From: Zerene cesonia
Lineage: Eukaryota > Arthropoda > Insecta > Lepidoptera > Pieridae
DNA: 64,000 nucleotides
Reading direction: 5' to 3'
Assembly (NCBI RefSeq): GCF_012273895.1
Contig: NC_052130.1
Span: 4,774,001 to 4,838,000 of the forward strand
The notes beneath the pieces were generated by a model that was not told the origin of the DNA, did not search any database, and saw only the letters and a program-made list of their open reading frames with translations. Within the stretch, counting starts at the first letter, position 1. Each line of letters opens with the position of its first letter. Shown here one piece after another: positions 23,284 to 35,920 of the stretch. The position numbers and the translations under genes are program-made.

Positions 23284-24009
23284 TCTAGTATATCATCTAC
23301 TTCTCTACCATTACGACATTCACCAAACAAGTTTAGTAGAAAACTAGTCTGAAGTATGCTAGTATATTTATTATGTGAGTATATCGAAATATGTAAAAAA
23401 CAACCAAAAGAAAAGATGATTTTGTACCATACTTGCATTATAGCGTAAATAAGGAAGCTGCCGAATTTAATATTCGTATATCGATTAGGGCAAACATTCG
23501 ACAAAATTTTTATGGATGTCTCAAATTTGATCTCATCACATAAATCTCGGAGAGACCTCGTAAACATGCTATTTTATGGCATCTAATTACAAGAGGTTAT
23601 TGCTTTAACGTAGGCTGTAGGGGGCGCTCTAGCTAGTATGGTGTCAGTTATAAGCGAAAACTTCGGAATTCAGGAAGAAAAACACTTAACTTTAAACCAC
23701 CTACCAAATTTTCCATAATGCTGTGTAAAATGTTCAACAGGTACTCCTTTTCAAACAGATGGACAGACACCCAAACCTTCAATGCCGGTTTTGTGGTAGA
23801 TACAGCGATTTGAGCCGTAGGTCTAGGCGCCAGATCATAACGAAACACGATGCATAACGCAAAAGTTTAATACATAGTCGTCTCATTGAATCAATTGCAA
23901 TTTCATATCATGATGTTGATATTACCAAATAGGATTTGAGGTTTAAAAATTTGTTTAAATATCACATTTATCTATTTAAAAGAAAACGGTGTGAGTTTCA
24001 CAATTTATA

Positions 24010-24175
24010 ACTGAAGAACCGATTTTGGTGAAAAATTTGTGCAGTGGTAGCCTAGGCCCAGGAGGCGGACATAGGAAAGTTTTTATCCCGGAAATAACAC
24101 GGGAAGGGGAACACGCGAGGAAATGGATCTATTTTTCCTGCGACTGCGCGAGCTAAGCCGCGGGCGGAAAGCTAG
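24010..24175 (+). mobile_element. Helitron, 3' part
   Basis: GAAGAACCGATTTTGGTGAA leads to CTGCGCGAGCTAAGCCGCGG and GCTAG before T, like the fragment at 427-502. Confidence 0.6.
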
Positions 24176-24517
24176 TATTTCATAAATGAAAATGATTTTA
24201 ATGGCGCCATTTTTCGTTGGCCTGTGTTATCTATGACAGATTATGTATGCAGTTATATTTTAATTATAGCTTAGTACCCTTAACGCGAGCTACAACGCTC
24301 AGAGTCCCCTATAAAGATTTGAACCATCTACCACACATAAAAATGAGATTCGAGAAGTCGTGAACATACTGGTGTCATCATAATATTTCGTTTATACCAA
24401 CCAACGTAGTGATCTCTCAATGACCACTACCATTTATTGCATGCGTCCCTAGTTTGGATTATTCAAAGGTCTAAACTCTAAACCACAAAGACACAATATA
24501 AAATCAACGATATCATA

Positions 24518-24699
24518 TCTTCTAATATATAAAATTCTCGTGTCACAGTTTTCGTTGCCGTACTCCTGCGAAACGGCTTGACCGATTTTAATGAAATTGT
24601 TTGTACTTATCCGATATCTATGAGAATCGGCCAACATCTATTTTTCATACCCCTAAATGATAAGAGTAAGGCAAGACAGCGTTTGCCGGGTGCAGCTAG
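24518..24699 (+). mobile_element. Complete short Helitron, 182 bp
   Basis: Starts TCTTCTAATATATAAAATTC after A and ends GGTGCAGCTAG before T, with GGCAA/TTGCC as a small stem before the end. Relatives are at 43.3 kb (+) and 54.1 kb (-). Confidence 0.8.
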
Positions 24700-25277
24700 T
24701 AATCTATATAAATCTTATTTATGAAATTGTAAAATGATGTCATTGTTGTTTAAGTTTAGTACAGTTAGACATACTTATAAAGAAAATATATATGTTGATG
24801 TAGATTTTAAATTGTTTTTAACTGTTTCGCAATGTACCTAAATATTAATTGTACACATTTTTTTGGATTGAGATCTCAACACAAAAATAATTATGTAATC
24901 TCTAATGGCAATGTGATCTTGATCTGTATTACATTTAAATGAATAAATATACTTACTATTAGGCGTCAATTTTGTCACCGCCTAATCTTATAAATTGAGC
25001 CTAAGGTATTTAGAGTATCTACGAAGTACAGCTATGACGCCAGCATAATTAGATCTATCATCCCTCCCATCATGTACAGAAAATTGTGTTATTCTACGAT
25101 TTGTACCGCATATCGAGGCTCTTATAACATTGGTGGCATTCAGACGCTTCTAGGAAATGAAATGAACTTCGCATAAAAATAGAAAATGTGCGTCATACGA
25201 GTGTCACTTTATCGTTTATACATGCTGTTATGATGTTTTGTCTTTTTCTTTTTATGTAATACCTGAGAGATCTGAAC

Positions 25278-25472
25278 GACCGCCTCCTTGGTACAATGGT
25301 TAACTCCGTGAGCGTCCTGGGTTCAATTCCCGGTGGGGACGCACAAAAAAGAATTTCTCGGTCCGGCAGGACACCGTAGGCTGATCAACTTGTCCATAAA
25401 GAAAATCGATCAGTGAAGCAGATGTATATCACCTGCCCCATACACCACTAGGCGACACGGGACTTCACTTTT
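25278..25472 (+). mobile_element. tRNA-derived SINE (CGCCTCCTTGGTACA family)
   Basis: The head CGCCTCCTTGGTACAATGGT (A box) and GGGTTCAATTCCC (B box) look like a tRNA. The body AAAATCGATCAGTGAAGCAG and the end CGACACGGGACTTCAC match minus-strand copies at 31.85 and 42.7 kb. Confidence 0.85.
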
Positions 25473-25483
25473 TTGAGTGTAGA

Positions 25484-25738
25484 ACAGTGATAGCTCAGTG
25501 GTTATGAACTGGCATTTTAATGAAGAATTCGATGGTTACCAGAGGAGCGAGCAAAAAATTAATTGATTTTTAAATAACAACTGCTCTGGGTGAAGAAAAC
25601 ATCGTAAGTAAACCGGAATGTTCAAGAATCAAAAGTTTCACGAGCCCGCTCTTTGCCAGTGTAGTGGATTGTAGCCTCAACTCTCACAGGAGCGTTTGCC
25701 ACTGTAGTGGGAACATATACTGATGATGATGATGATGA
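25484..25738 (+). mobile_element. tRNA-derived SINE (GAT-tailed family), diverged
   Basis: ACAGTGATAGCTCAGTGGTT head, B-box region weak, tail GGGAACATATAC then (GAT)n. It follows the previous SINE after only 11 bases. Confidence 0.75.
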
Positions 25739-25885
25739 ATTGGGGTCTGGAAGACTTAAGGGCTACTTACTTTACAACCATTCATCTGCTTTCCATAATA
25801 AACTGATATTTGAATGCTTACTTTGTGGTACTTAGATAAATTATTGATAATTGTCAAACTATAATGACTGCTACGAAATACTCCC

Positions 25886-25886
<1 letters not shown>

Positions 25887-25966
<80 letters not shown>
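25887..25966. repeat. (AT)n microsatellite
   Basis: About 80 bases of nearly pure TA repeats with one TACATA interruption. Reading through it gives a spurious Ile-Tyr repeat peptide. Confidence 0.95.
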
Positions 25967-25970
<4 letters not shown>

Positions 25971-26293
25971 AGGACAAAAACAATTGGACTGAATAAAATT
26001 TTGCTAAATAAAAAAACCTAACCTAACCTGTTAACTTTGAAATATCAATATTGGACAAAGGGGCTATTTATAAGGTACCTACGGAATGTAGGCGTAAAAT
26101 GAAATGACTTTTTTTTTCACTTTACAAACATTTTAATGACATTGAATTTTCCAGGTAAAAGGTCTGACAAAAGAGTGATTCCAAAGAGTTCTAGTTGCGA
26201 CTTCAAAACAGATGAGAAATTGTATTAAAAACGTCGACGGTAAAATTTAACCAGTAACAGCGTTTAACTTTTTTACGTATCGTATGTACCTAA

Positions 26294-26395
26294 CTAGCTT
26301 TTGCCCGTGGCTTCGCATGCGTTAAATTCGGTGTAGTTTAATAGATGTTATTATACATACAAACCTGACCCATGAATCACTCTACCTATTTAAAA
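26294..26395 (-). mobile_element. Helitron fragment
   Basis: CTAGCTTTTGCCCGTGGCTT at the left is an inverted 3' end; the body (ATAGATGTTATTATACATA) matches 52142-52260. The 5' end is missing. Confidence 0.6.
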
Positions 26396-26397
26396 AA

Positions 26398-26498
26398 AAA
26401 CATTTAAACCCTTTGCTTTATGCTATGATGGTAAGCAATAACCATCGCCCATAATCATTTGCCCCTTACGCCTCTATAAATTGATTGCCAGTTTTTAA
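26398..26498 (-). repeat. Fragment of the GTCGAGCACGCTTCGG repeat
   Basis: CGCCCATAATCATTTGCCCC and CTTACGCCTCTATAAATTGA mirror the middle of the 6.65-kb copy, heavily diverged. Confidence 0.4.
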
Positions 26499-26744
26499 AA
26501 ACATAAATAGATAAATAAAGGAAATATAAAATAAAAGAATGAATGAAAAACTACTTAAAAGATATATTTGGATTTTAAGTTTCTAACGGGTGTCCGATGT
26601 GGTGGGATGTACACAAGGTGTTATCTTTAACAGCGATTTCTACCAGGCAACCAAGAGGAGAAAAATTTATAACTCAGTCGTGGTGATGTATAATACTGAA
26701 TAAATACATGTAAAAAATAAATCATTTTAATACTATATACAATA

Positions 26745-26941
26745 CTAGCTACGCCCCGCGGTTTCACCCGCGTAAGTATCCCGTAGGAATATCGCGATAA
26801 AAAGTTGCCTATGTGTTATTCCAGTTCTCCAGCTATCTACATACCAAATGTCATTGCAATCGATTCGGCAGTCTTTGCGTGAAAGAGTAACAAACATACA
26901 CACATCATTACATACTTTCTAATTTATAATATTATAGTAGA
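26745..26941 (-). mobile_element. Complete Helitron, main family, 197 bp
   Basis: Inverted 3' end CTAGCTACGCCCCGCGG with an intact CGCGG/CCGCG hairpin on the left. The family body has GTCATTGCAATCGATTCGGC and GCGTGAAAGAGTAACAAAC. The AT-rich 5' end finishes in AGTAGA. Confidence 0.85.
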
Positions 26942-26999
26942 ATACTATAAATAATACCTATACCTTTATGTAAATTGTTCATCTACATAAATGCGTACG

Positions 27000-29900
27000 T
27001 AATAAATAATATTTAATACATGCTTACATACATACAAAGGGTTGCTTGGAGTAAAGAAAAGAAGCATGGGAATGGTATGGAAAACTATTTATCATTCTAG
27101 AATATTTACTGTATAATAAGTAGGTACCTACGAGTACATAACGAGGGCTACTGGGTTCATCCTAATTACAATCCTAGTAGATTTATAAAAGTATCAAACT
27201 GGTGGGACTTTGAAACCTGCTCATAAACGGATCTGCAAAAAGCAATAAAAACGTTTGCGAAATACCACTGCCGAATACCCCATAACGGATCTTATGTCCT
27301 TCACCTTTAGTAAATGTATAAATGTAAAGGAAATCATATACAAAACACTGACATCCACATAAAATATAGGGCATGAAATTCCATCCTATTGTATAAAATA
27401 CAGCATTCAATTGTGTGAGCAAAATAGCTAGATACCAGGCTAGGAAACCTAATAACGCTATTTCTGTGCACCCCACTGGGGTAACGGGTGGTTTATTTAA
27501 ATAGCTATTATGTGTTCATATGTTTGTTCATGCATAGTTTGAGCCTGAAGCGGGACAATGGAACTGGGTTCAATTAAAGTTCATCGAATGCAGATTGAGT
27601 TATAGATGGCCTCTGGTGTATTGTTTTGTTGTCTCTTTGTAGATAGAAATAGTTTGTATCTTATTATTAATGCACAAATGAATCATCCAGTAGATTTAAT
27701 ATTGGATTTATTGGATTATTGGTTGCCCTTGTGTAGGCAAAATCGTGGTATAGTAATATAAATATCCATCCATAACTATCTACGTATCAATTAAAAATAT
27801 ACCTATCTCCGTAGATTAAAGCATTTAATGTAAATTTTCCGTGGCGATGTTAATAAGAATAACAGTTAGAGATCGCCTATCTGACTTCTCGATGTAACTA
27901 AAAATTTTTACAATGTAGTTAGAATGAGTGATTTTTAAATCGTTACAATAAATTTCTAATAAATACGAAGATTAATCTTTCTGTCTACGATTTCATTCCG
28001 AAACTAGCCTAACAATTTGGATTATATCTCAAACAGAGATAGACTAAACTTTGAGAAAGGAATGGATGTGGTTGAAGCCGCGGGCGGATAGCGCTTAATA
28101 AAAAAGATTTACACCATTTGAAATAAAACACTTTTCATATAATGATTTATAGGCCCATAAGCCTGATGGCAGATGTGATTCCTTCAATGTTTCGAGCAGT
28201 GCTGGTGTAGATAATACAGAAATAAATAAACAAATCTATTTATTTATTGCACGCTCGTCTGGTGTCAAACTCCCGATTTTTCAATCGAACTCCGACGTCC
28301 TAACAACAGCGCCATCTTCGCTCACTGCTTTTCTATATGAAAGGGGGTAATCAAGCAGTTGAATTACCTGAAAGGAAGTGATTAATGTCGCCCAGTTCCA
28401 CTTGCAATAACAGGGATGAACCCACCCTTTGATAAGTACCTTGTTGCTCCTTTATTGAAAGCCCTAAGGCTTTAACCGTATTTAGAAACATGGCACGAAA
28501 CTGACGTATTTCCGCCTACAGAGAAAAGGTGAACAGATTTCAAAGGATTCATTAATTACTAGTTGTTCACCGCTGATCCGTCCGGTTAGTACTTTTGTAA
28601 GTTTCATACTTTTTACAGTTTTTTTCCCTAATCTACGTGGAAACAAATCGAACAAATCAAAAATGTTCAAGACTCCAGACGTTCAAAACTTTGGGTTATA
28701 AGGGGTGTATACCAGTAAATGTCCATCTACAAAACCGAACCGGGTTATATAAATCATTGCAAAGGTAGACAACATATAGGTATATCTACTTATCTGCCAT
28801 GCGAATGCCTTGCGAATCTAGTATAGTATTATAATATATATGCTTGCGAATGGAGCGAGGCTACATTTTAAGCGTTTTTAAAAGTACTCTCCTATCACAG
28901 CTTAAACAATGGTCCTCAATATATCCGATATATTATAAGGAAAATCTTCCGATTGAGTTACGGTTTAAATAGATATCAAATTATAATATTTCACTAAGTT
29001 TTTTTTCGATAAAACTATTGAATTTTGTAACACCCAATTTTTCCTCAATTTTTTCTGGACCCCTTCTGGGCTTTCAGCGCCGACTTTTAGAAAGACTGGT
29101 CTAATACTTCTCTTTTTACTGTGCTCCTATCAAACTGACAAAGAACAATAGGTATTTTATAAAGGATGCTTATAGTTTACTGTCACAGAATGAAGGTTAC
29201 GATTCGTAAAATAAAAGTAAAAAAACATTTTCTTCTAGAAAGTTTAAGGGAAAACCTGAGTCAGGAGGACCCGCTCTTTCTAAACTTAAAGCATCATAAC
29301 ATGATAATTTAAAAATCGTTTATAACTAAGTATTAATGTGCGAAGTAGTGAAGTGTGTAATGTACGAATGTGTGTGAGTGTGTATGTATGAGCGTGTGTG
29401 TAGGTATATAAATTCCCCCTTCTATCACGCTTTGCAATATTTTTAACATACGTTGCCAAAAACGAAGGAGATTGTCCATTCAACTTATATTTTTATTCTC
29501 AAAATATAGAGGTACTCAATCAAACAGGAATCAGAATGCTATCGTATCTAGACAAATCTTGGCATTATCATGTCATTCAAATTACCCTAATATGCGTAAT
29601 ATGCGTATGCGCTTTATCTTTTATGATTCAACCGTGTGTTTGCAATTTTTCTGATCTCAGTGTCTTTTGACACACTTTTATTAACTTCATCCATATGTTT
29701 GTATGAAAACAAGTCTTTTAGACTCGATTTTTCTATCTCGAAACGCATACATTTAATTTAAACTTTTATAGTTATATAAATAATTAATAATATCTTTACG
29801 TACACTCTGTAAAAGGGCAAGTGAGTTGTGAGACAATTTAGTTTATTCTGTCATTAGAGCATGTTTTTATTTTATATTTGATTAAAAATATATTTGAACT

Positions 29901-30350
29901 TGTTTTGGATAAAAAAATTATTATAATACCCGCCACTACTATAATTTCGGAACTAGATAAGTTGACTTATTGTTATATTATCTGTGGGCGTAATTATCAG
30001 CCTCTATACTTTCTCCGATTATTTTATCTATTTGCAACCACCACGACTCCGAATTGAAAGCTTAAGACCACTGTATCCAATATGGAAATTTTGTATTGAT
30101 TCTATTGTGAAATGTTTATCTATCTAATGTTATCTGGAAGACTGCTTCGGCTGAGCCATGGAAATTTTTCCATAGTTCCTCTTTATCTTAAGCCTAGACT
30201 TAGTGATTTTGATGACTTATCAATATACTATCGCACGTGCGTTGGTTAAGTCACCAAGATGATATTGAAGATGTACAGTAAAATAATGCTTTCTGCGAAC
30301 ACAAGATTATTTAGCTAGTAGAAACAACTCATCTTAATCTCTTTAAATCA
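27000..30350. other. Gene-free stretch
   Basis: Mostly unique AT-rich DNA, with a worn SINE at 28151-28329, a Helitron scrap at about 27995-28095 (GAAGCCGCGGGCGGATAGCG) and a GT-rich patch at 29338-29405. No supported exon. Confidence 0.4.
28151..28329 (-). mobile_element. tRNA-derived SINE (GAT-tailed family), old copy
   Basis: Diverged but recognisable: TATTTATTGCACGCTCGTCT, a CGAACTCCGACGTCC head region and a final TCACTGCTTT. The central part is deleted. Confidence 0.5.
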
Positions 30351-30357
30351 TTTTCAT

Positions 30358-30655
30358 AATCATCAGCCCATTTATGTTCCCACTGCTGGGACAAAGGCCT
30401 CCTATGAGGGTTTAGGCCATAATCCACCACGCTGGCCAAGTGCGGGTTGGCAGATGTCACATGCCGTCGAACTTTTGATTCTTGGACATACCGGTTTCCT
30501 CACGATGTTTACCTTCACCGTTTTACGCAGTGGTGATGTTATCCAGATGTGCAGATAAATTGAAAAATTAATTTATTTCCTGCACGCTCGCCCGGTCTCG
30601 AACTCCAACTTATCAATTTTGAAGTCCGAGGTTCTCACCACTGAGCCACCACTGC
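30358..30655 (-). mobile_element. tRNA-derived SINE (GAT-tailed family), near full length
   Basis: Same layout as the 21.2-kb copy, from ATCATCAGCCC on the left to GAGCCACCACTGC on the right, with small changes only. Confidence 0.85.
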
Positions 30656-30668
30656 TATTTTGCTTTCA

Positions 30669-30865
30669 ATACTAACTCATTATAAAATATATCTTTCTGT
30701 CTGTCTGTCCCTATGTCCCTATGTATACTTATATCTTTAAAACTACGCAACGGATTTTGATCGGGTTTTTTAATAGATAGAATGGTTCAAGAGGAAGGTT
30801 TATATGTATAGCATTTATTAAATTGCTCCAAATTTAACGCGTGTGAAGCCGCGGGTAAAAGCTAG
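30669..30865 (+). mobile_element. Helitron
   Basis: AT-rich 5' end, CTACGCAACGGATTTTGATC body, GCGTGTGAAGCCGCGGGTAA and AGCTAG before T. It abuts the SINE on its left. Confidence 0.7.
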
Positions 30866-30962
30866 TATTAAATCAATTTTAGGAGCGATTTCACCCCTTG
30901 CTTATGAACTTTCAAACCTTCTACTATGCGTGTTTTTATTTAGTTTTTTAATTTTTTTAAAT

Positions 30963-31010
30963 GACGTCTTAAAAACGAAGGAGGTTCTAAATTGAAATGT
31001 TTTATGGTTC
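30963..31010 (+). repeat. GGAGGTT-type repeat, scrap
   Basis: GACGTCTTAAAAACGAAGGA and GGTTCTAAATTGAAA match the start of the family seen at 45.68 kb. Confidence 0.4.
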
Positions 31011-31201
31011 AACTTTTTTTGCTGGTTTTATTTCACGATAATTCTGTGCTACTGATTGATGTGATTCTTTTTGCGTTTGATAGGAACTTGTTGCCATATG
31101 TTCCCATTTTAGAATTACGTGTACTACCCCCAGGAACGCCGGTGACCTTTTTTATAGGAAGGTATTATTATCAACAGTTAAACACCACATTTTATCACAC
31201 T

Positions 31202-31327
31202 TCACACTAATATTATAAACGTGAAAGTTTCTTTGTTTGGATGTTTGCCCGTCCATCACGCTGTAACTACTCCCTTGGGATAAAAAAAGAATCTTGATAT
31301 GCGGACGGAGCCGGGACGAACGTCTAG
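31202..31327 (+). mobile_element. Short Helitron, 126 bp
   Basis: TCACACTAATATTATAAACG start, CGGACGGAGCCGGGACGAAC and GTCTAG before T. A longer relative is at 48831-49022. Confidence 0.7.
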
Positions 31328-31843
31328 TATAGATTAAAATAACAGATCCTCCCACATATTCAGCATTTGAAGCGGTTTTTATTTTCCTTCTGTATTGACG
31401 TAATGCTACAGTTACTTGTTTATAAGAGGATTACGTAAGCGTATATCTAGAGAAATCATATAAAAACACACATAAATGTCCATCTTGCGAAGTGCCCTAG
31501 GCTAATTGTTTCATGAATGAAACATACTTTCAAGCTTGATCGAAAACAGTGGGGTGTCGTTATAGGGCAAAGATCAGACCACTTGTAGATGTATCAATTT
31601 TGTAAACAGTTATTAGTCCCGATATTATCACAAATTCGTAATCACAGTTATAAATTATTTTTTTATTTTATATTTGCTATTAAAATGACAAATCTGTTAA
31701 AACTTAATCATTTTTAATAACGATTAATTCATTTCGGTTAAGTAGATGTTTTGTAACGGGTCATAACGAACTAATTAAAACATCAATGCTAATTGAATGG
31801 GACGCTTTAAGTATTGCAATAGCCTTAAACATCAATATCCTTA

Positions 31844-32052
31844 TATATAGTGAAGTCCCGTGTCCCCCTACTAGGGTATGGGGCAGATGATATACATCTG
31901 TTTCACTGATCGATTTTCTTTAGGGACAAGGAGGTGATCGTGATGCCCTGCCAGACCAAGACATTTTTTTTTTTGTGCGTCCCCACCGGGAATCGAACCC
32001 AGGACCCCTCGGTTCTACGCTCACGCGTTAACCACTGTACCAAGGAGGCGGT
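31844..32052 (-). mobile_element. tRNA-derived SINE (CGCCTCCTTGGTACA family) with 14-bp target duplication
   Basis: Complete minus-strand copy. CATCAATATCCTTA occurs directly on both sides (31830-31843 and 32053-32066), a perfect target-site duplication that fixes the element's borders. B box GGTTCGATTCCC and A box TTGGTACAGTGGTTAAC are intact. Confidence 0.92.
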
Positions 32053-32379
32053 CATCAATATCCTTACACAGGTCATATTATGATTAATAACGAAGGAAAT
32101 AAGTTTTATTATGGTTTAATACTTTTAACATATATCAAACGATACTATTGCACATTTTTCTTATGATGTTACAACACGAATGCATGTGGTCCAAGTAGCA
32201 CCAAATAACAATTTCATCAAGAATAGATAGCATATGATGAAACACTTTGTTGCCTTAACGTGTTTTCAATCCCATGACTGAATACACGTTAAACTAACAA
32301 AAAATTTCATCATTATGCTATTATTCTAGACACTATCTAATGACCTATCTCCGTAAAGCTGACTTATCTAATCTTTGTC

Positions 32380-32590
32380 CCTTTTCCCAGCCGGCGTGCC
32401 TGGGCGGGCGGCGCGGCAGGGGGGGTGGTTCGCGATTGGCTCAGTTCACCTCAAAACCGAGCCTTCGTTTCGCTCAGTCCGCTTCCAACCGTCGTAGGGG
32501 GATAACGCTCGTCCGTGCGCTGCCCCAACCGCGTGTCCTTTTAACTTAAATCCTTTATAAAAACGTGTGCTATCAAAAATATAATCCTCA
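32380..32590 (+). promoter_or_regulatory. GC-rich promoter with TATA box and initiator
   Basis: A GC-rich island (about 32390-32540) holds GCGATTGGCT (an inverted CCAAT-like word). TATAAAAA starts at 32556 and the arthropod initiator TCAGT lies at 32588-32592, 34 bases downstream to the presumed start at 32590. The combination stands out strongly from the AT-rich surroundings. Confidence 0.6.
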
Positions 32591-32688
32591 GTGCGTGTTT
32601 TATTGTGAACCAACAATTGTTTTGTGTGCCGATTGGTGCGATTCAGATCGACCCAGTAATACGATATTGCTGTTGGGTATTTCAGCAA
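32590..32688 (+). other. Putative 5' non-coding first exon
   Basis: 99 bases from the initiator to GCAA|GTAAGTATC, a strong splice donor. There is no ATG inside, so this would be a 5' UTR exon of a + strand gene whose coding part lies to the right, probably outside the window. Identity of the gene unknown. Confidence 0.45.
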
Positions 32689-33299
32689 GTAAGTATCAAT
32701 CGTTTTATTGTTACCTTTAAGTAATTGCCTTTTATGAGAGCCATTAAAATGGAAATTGAACTCTTGCCTTGCTCTTGTTAGGGGTAACACGTAGCCGCAT
32801 CAAATACTTTGTGTTTTTTACAAACCGTTTACCACCTATTTAGTGCTGACATAAAATGTTTGCGTTATTTCAGCAATAAGCTATGAATTAATCAAATAAA
32901 GACGATTGTTCGTAAAAATGTCGTGTGTTTATGACACGATCGTAAATATTGATCTCAATGATAACAGTTGTCTTATTACATAATTAACGTAAGTACTTGT
33001 TCAGCCTCGTTCACTGTATATGGTATATGAAGAACAAGATCTGAGTGACGGATATATGATGGTTATATCACATGCTGTTATTACGATATACTATAACAAA
33101 CCAATCAATTGAAGTGGTGTGATATCGAATTGAGTATTTAAGACAATTATGAACTAGTTCAATAAATATCATCGTTATAACAACAATAAAGAATAACGTT
33201 TCTCTAAATCTAGTAACCTGTACATTAATGGCTGGATAGTTAAAATATTTAATTTGGTTAACGTTCCTTAAAGCTAACGATAGGATCTTAATCTTGTTT

Positions 33300-33470
33300 T
33301 TAACCGACTTCAGAAACGGAGGTGGTTATAGAGTGTATTGTTTTTGCAGCTTTATAGTGGGTTTTTTTATTCTTTTTTTATTTGAAAGCTGGTGCCTGTC
33401 ATGTCCCATTCAAATTTGGTCTAGTTTTGACAATTTCAAAGTGGTTTACTTTGGTTTTTTTTTTAATAAA
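33300..33470 (+). repeat. GGAGGTT-type dispersed repeat
   Basis: Starts ACCGACTTCAGAAACGGAGG and has TTTGAAAGCTGGTGCCTGTC and CCATTCAAATTTGGTCTAG. Same family as 45683-45860 (+) and the minus copies. Confidence 0.65.
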
Positions 33471-33499
33471 AATAAATATTTTCTTCTTGTTGGCTGTTG

Positions 33500-35230
33500 A
33501 TATTAGTTTGAACTTTGACCCTAACATCAGTTTTGGTCCCTGAGCCAGCAATCAATTTCACAATTAATTTCTTCCAATAGGATAATCTGTACAATGATTT
33601 AGAAAGCTATATTGTAAAGCACGGAGGCCGTTTGCTGCAGCTCCGATGAAAATTATACTGGTGAACATTTGAGAAGGAAGTTCGGAGGAAAATAATTTTT
33701 TTTACGTACTTGGAAGGTCACCACTGGTCAACAAACCATCAGAGCTTCGGCTGACTGTCACCATCCTAAATGATACACTCCTTTGTACAAGTTATGGAAG
33801 TATGATTGACGATCTAGCTTGCGAACTATACGTGTCATCTACACATTTATATTATATGTAGGTAATTAGACTTCTAATTGGTTTGTTACGATTAAAATCT
33901 GTTCTATATGTGTTTTTTAATATCAGAGTGGGCAACGAGCTGGTGGTTCATTGTTAATGATCACTACGAAAGGATAAATAAAAATAATTTAATGGACTGA
34001 GAAGAGTGACCAATCGCACGAAAAACGGTAGCATACGCTTGCTATTATTTCATACCGCACTTCTTTGGGTTGTGGTACCGTCCTCAGTGCGAGCTGGTCC
34101 AATTCTTACCGAATCACGTTCGACCAAATTGTAAATATTCGACCAATTTTCATTTCAAAATTCATTGACTGTTATAAAACTATTACGCCATTACCGAACA
34201 ACATAGTCTATATTTTTTTGCTCAGCTCAACCCAAGCGAACAGCTAATGGTTTTGATAGTTTCATGTCAAACCTAGACATAGAGTTTGTAGGCCTAAACT
34301 AAAACACTTAGATACGGAATCGATATAAATTCAATTTTCTTTCCAACCACTCAATAGAAGGGTTAGACGGATAGATTTTTATAATGGCAATAATTTCGAA
34401 GCACGAACGTAAAAAGATAAACAAGGTAAAACGCTCTCCTTGACTCTAAAGAAATCTAATCCCGGGTTGAAAATTTTTTCGTATTTATCAGGCCAAAACC
34501 TTAAAAACATATTTAACGAATCAAAATGCATTACTCATCACTTTTCTGCAATAATCAACTACATTTGTACATGATATAAAATTCAAACGAATTTTTGCTA
34601 TTTTTTCCTGTTTAAATGTTGCGGTAACGCAAATGTTATATTAAATAATAATAATAATTAAATGCATAAAATTTTTCCAATTAGTTATGCGTAATAATAC
34701 TTAAATTTTGCTTTAATGAAACTCGTAGTAATATATAAATTGAAAAAAAAGCATCGAATTCTTCCAAAATGAAGGATAATGGCAGTTTTAAGTAGATATT
34801 TCTGATTTAAAATAGAAATATTAACTACAACAGTGTAACTAACAACATAAAAGCCATTTAACAAAATGTCTTAAGACTTTTTTAACGCTGAAAAAAGCCT
34901 GGTAACTGATCAACGTACGGACAGACAAACGGATAGCAGTCTCAAACCGATTTTTATGTAAAAGTAGTACTTAAAGTGAAATCGAAAAAGTTGTTTAGAT
35001 ACCTGAAGTATTTTTAGATACAATGTTCATATGTATGCCATACAGAACTTTACAATCGACCTTGTGACCTAACTTACTCCACTCAATGGATTTTTGATTG
35101 CATCGTTACCTTATTGTCTGTAAGCGATAAAAGTTTAATGTCTACCATTGTGATGGATTGTGCGAATACCGAATAGAATTTGGATATGCGAACCGATGTG
35201 ATACTACCCGACTGCGTGATAAGAGTTATG
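33500..35230. other. Unique AT-rich DNA in presumed first intron
   Basis: No exon supported. A scrap of the GTCGAGCACG repeat family (GGTACCGTCCTCAGTGCGAG) is at about 34068-34105. Confidence 0.4.
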
Positions 35231-35240
35231 TTACTTTTAT

Positions 35241-35347
35241 CCCTTACGTACCAAATTTCATTGCAATCGGTTCAGTTGATTTTGCGTGAAAGAGCAACAA
35301 ACGCACACACCTCCTTAAAAACTTTCGCATTTATAATATTAGTAGGA
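35241..35347 (-). mobile_element. Helitron, 5' half only
   Basis: ACCAAATTTCATTGCAATCG to TTATAATATTAGTAGGA, main family; the CTAG half is missing. Confidence 0.65.
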
Positions 35348-35920
35348 TAGTTTAACAGCCTTGTAATAACATTACCGAGTGTCCCTGAATGTAAATGGAA
35401 GTACAAAACCAAAGAATAGGTAAAAATTACAATTGAAATCCCCATTTTCGCATTGCCTTGATCAACTAGGCCACTCACGAGCTCGCCTCTGTAATCTAAT
35501 TTGTTCTACTCTCGCTATTTACGACAAGGGACACTCCTTTTATCAACAGTTGTTAGTCCATTTTATATTATTTCTACGTAGGTATCGGTAATGTATACCG
35601 CTTTTGAGGATAGATTATTGATGTTATAATATCAATATGAGAGGTTTATTTTTTGTTTGTTATGATTTTTTTGTTTGTTTGTTGTGATATATGAAAAAAT
35701 ACTCAATTGATTAAAAAAAATTAACCATTTTTTTGGGGCTATTTTTTATAGCTTCCGGGTAGACCTTACATACGCCTGGATCAGCGGCTAGTATAAATGA
35801 ATTATTATAACAATTAAAATTTTCTCAATCGACCAATTTTATAGGTGAGATCTATAAAATTGGTCTATCTAGATTAGGGCAGTCACAATAAAGTTTTAAG
35901 ATTATTTATGATTTTACTAT

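Noticed and set aside
25288..25345. A working tRNA gene
   Set aside because: The tRNA-like head continues into a SINE body and has no paired acceptor stem.
25756..25983. Ile-Tyr repeat peptide
   Set aside because: Translation of an (AT)n microsatellite; the same applies to frames at 55814-56086.
32340..32790. Open frames of 69 and 114 codons over the GC-rich promoter
   Set aside because: GC-rich DNA has fewer stops; the TATA/initiator/donor layout explains the region better.
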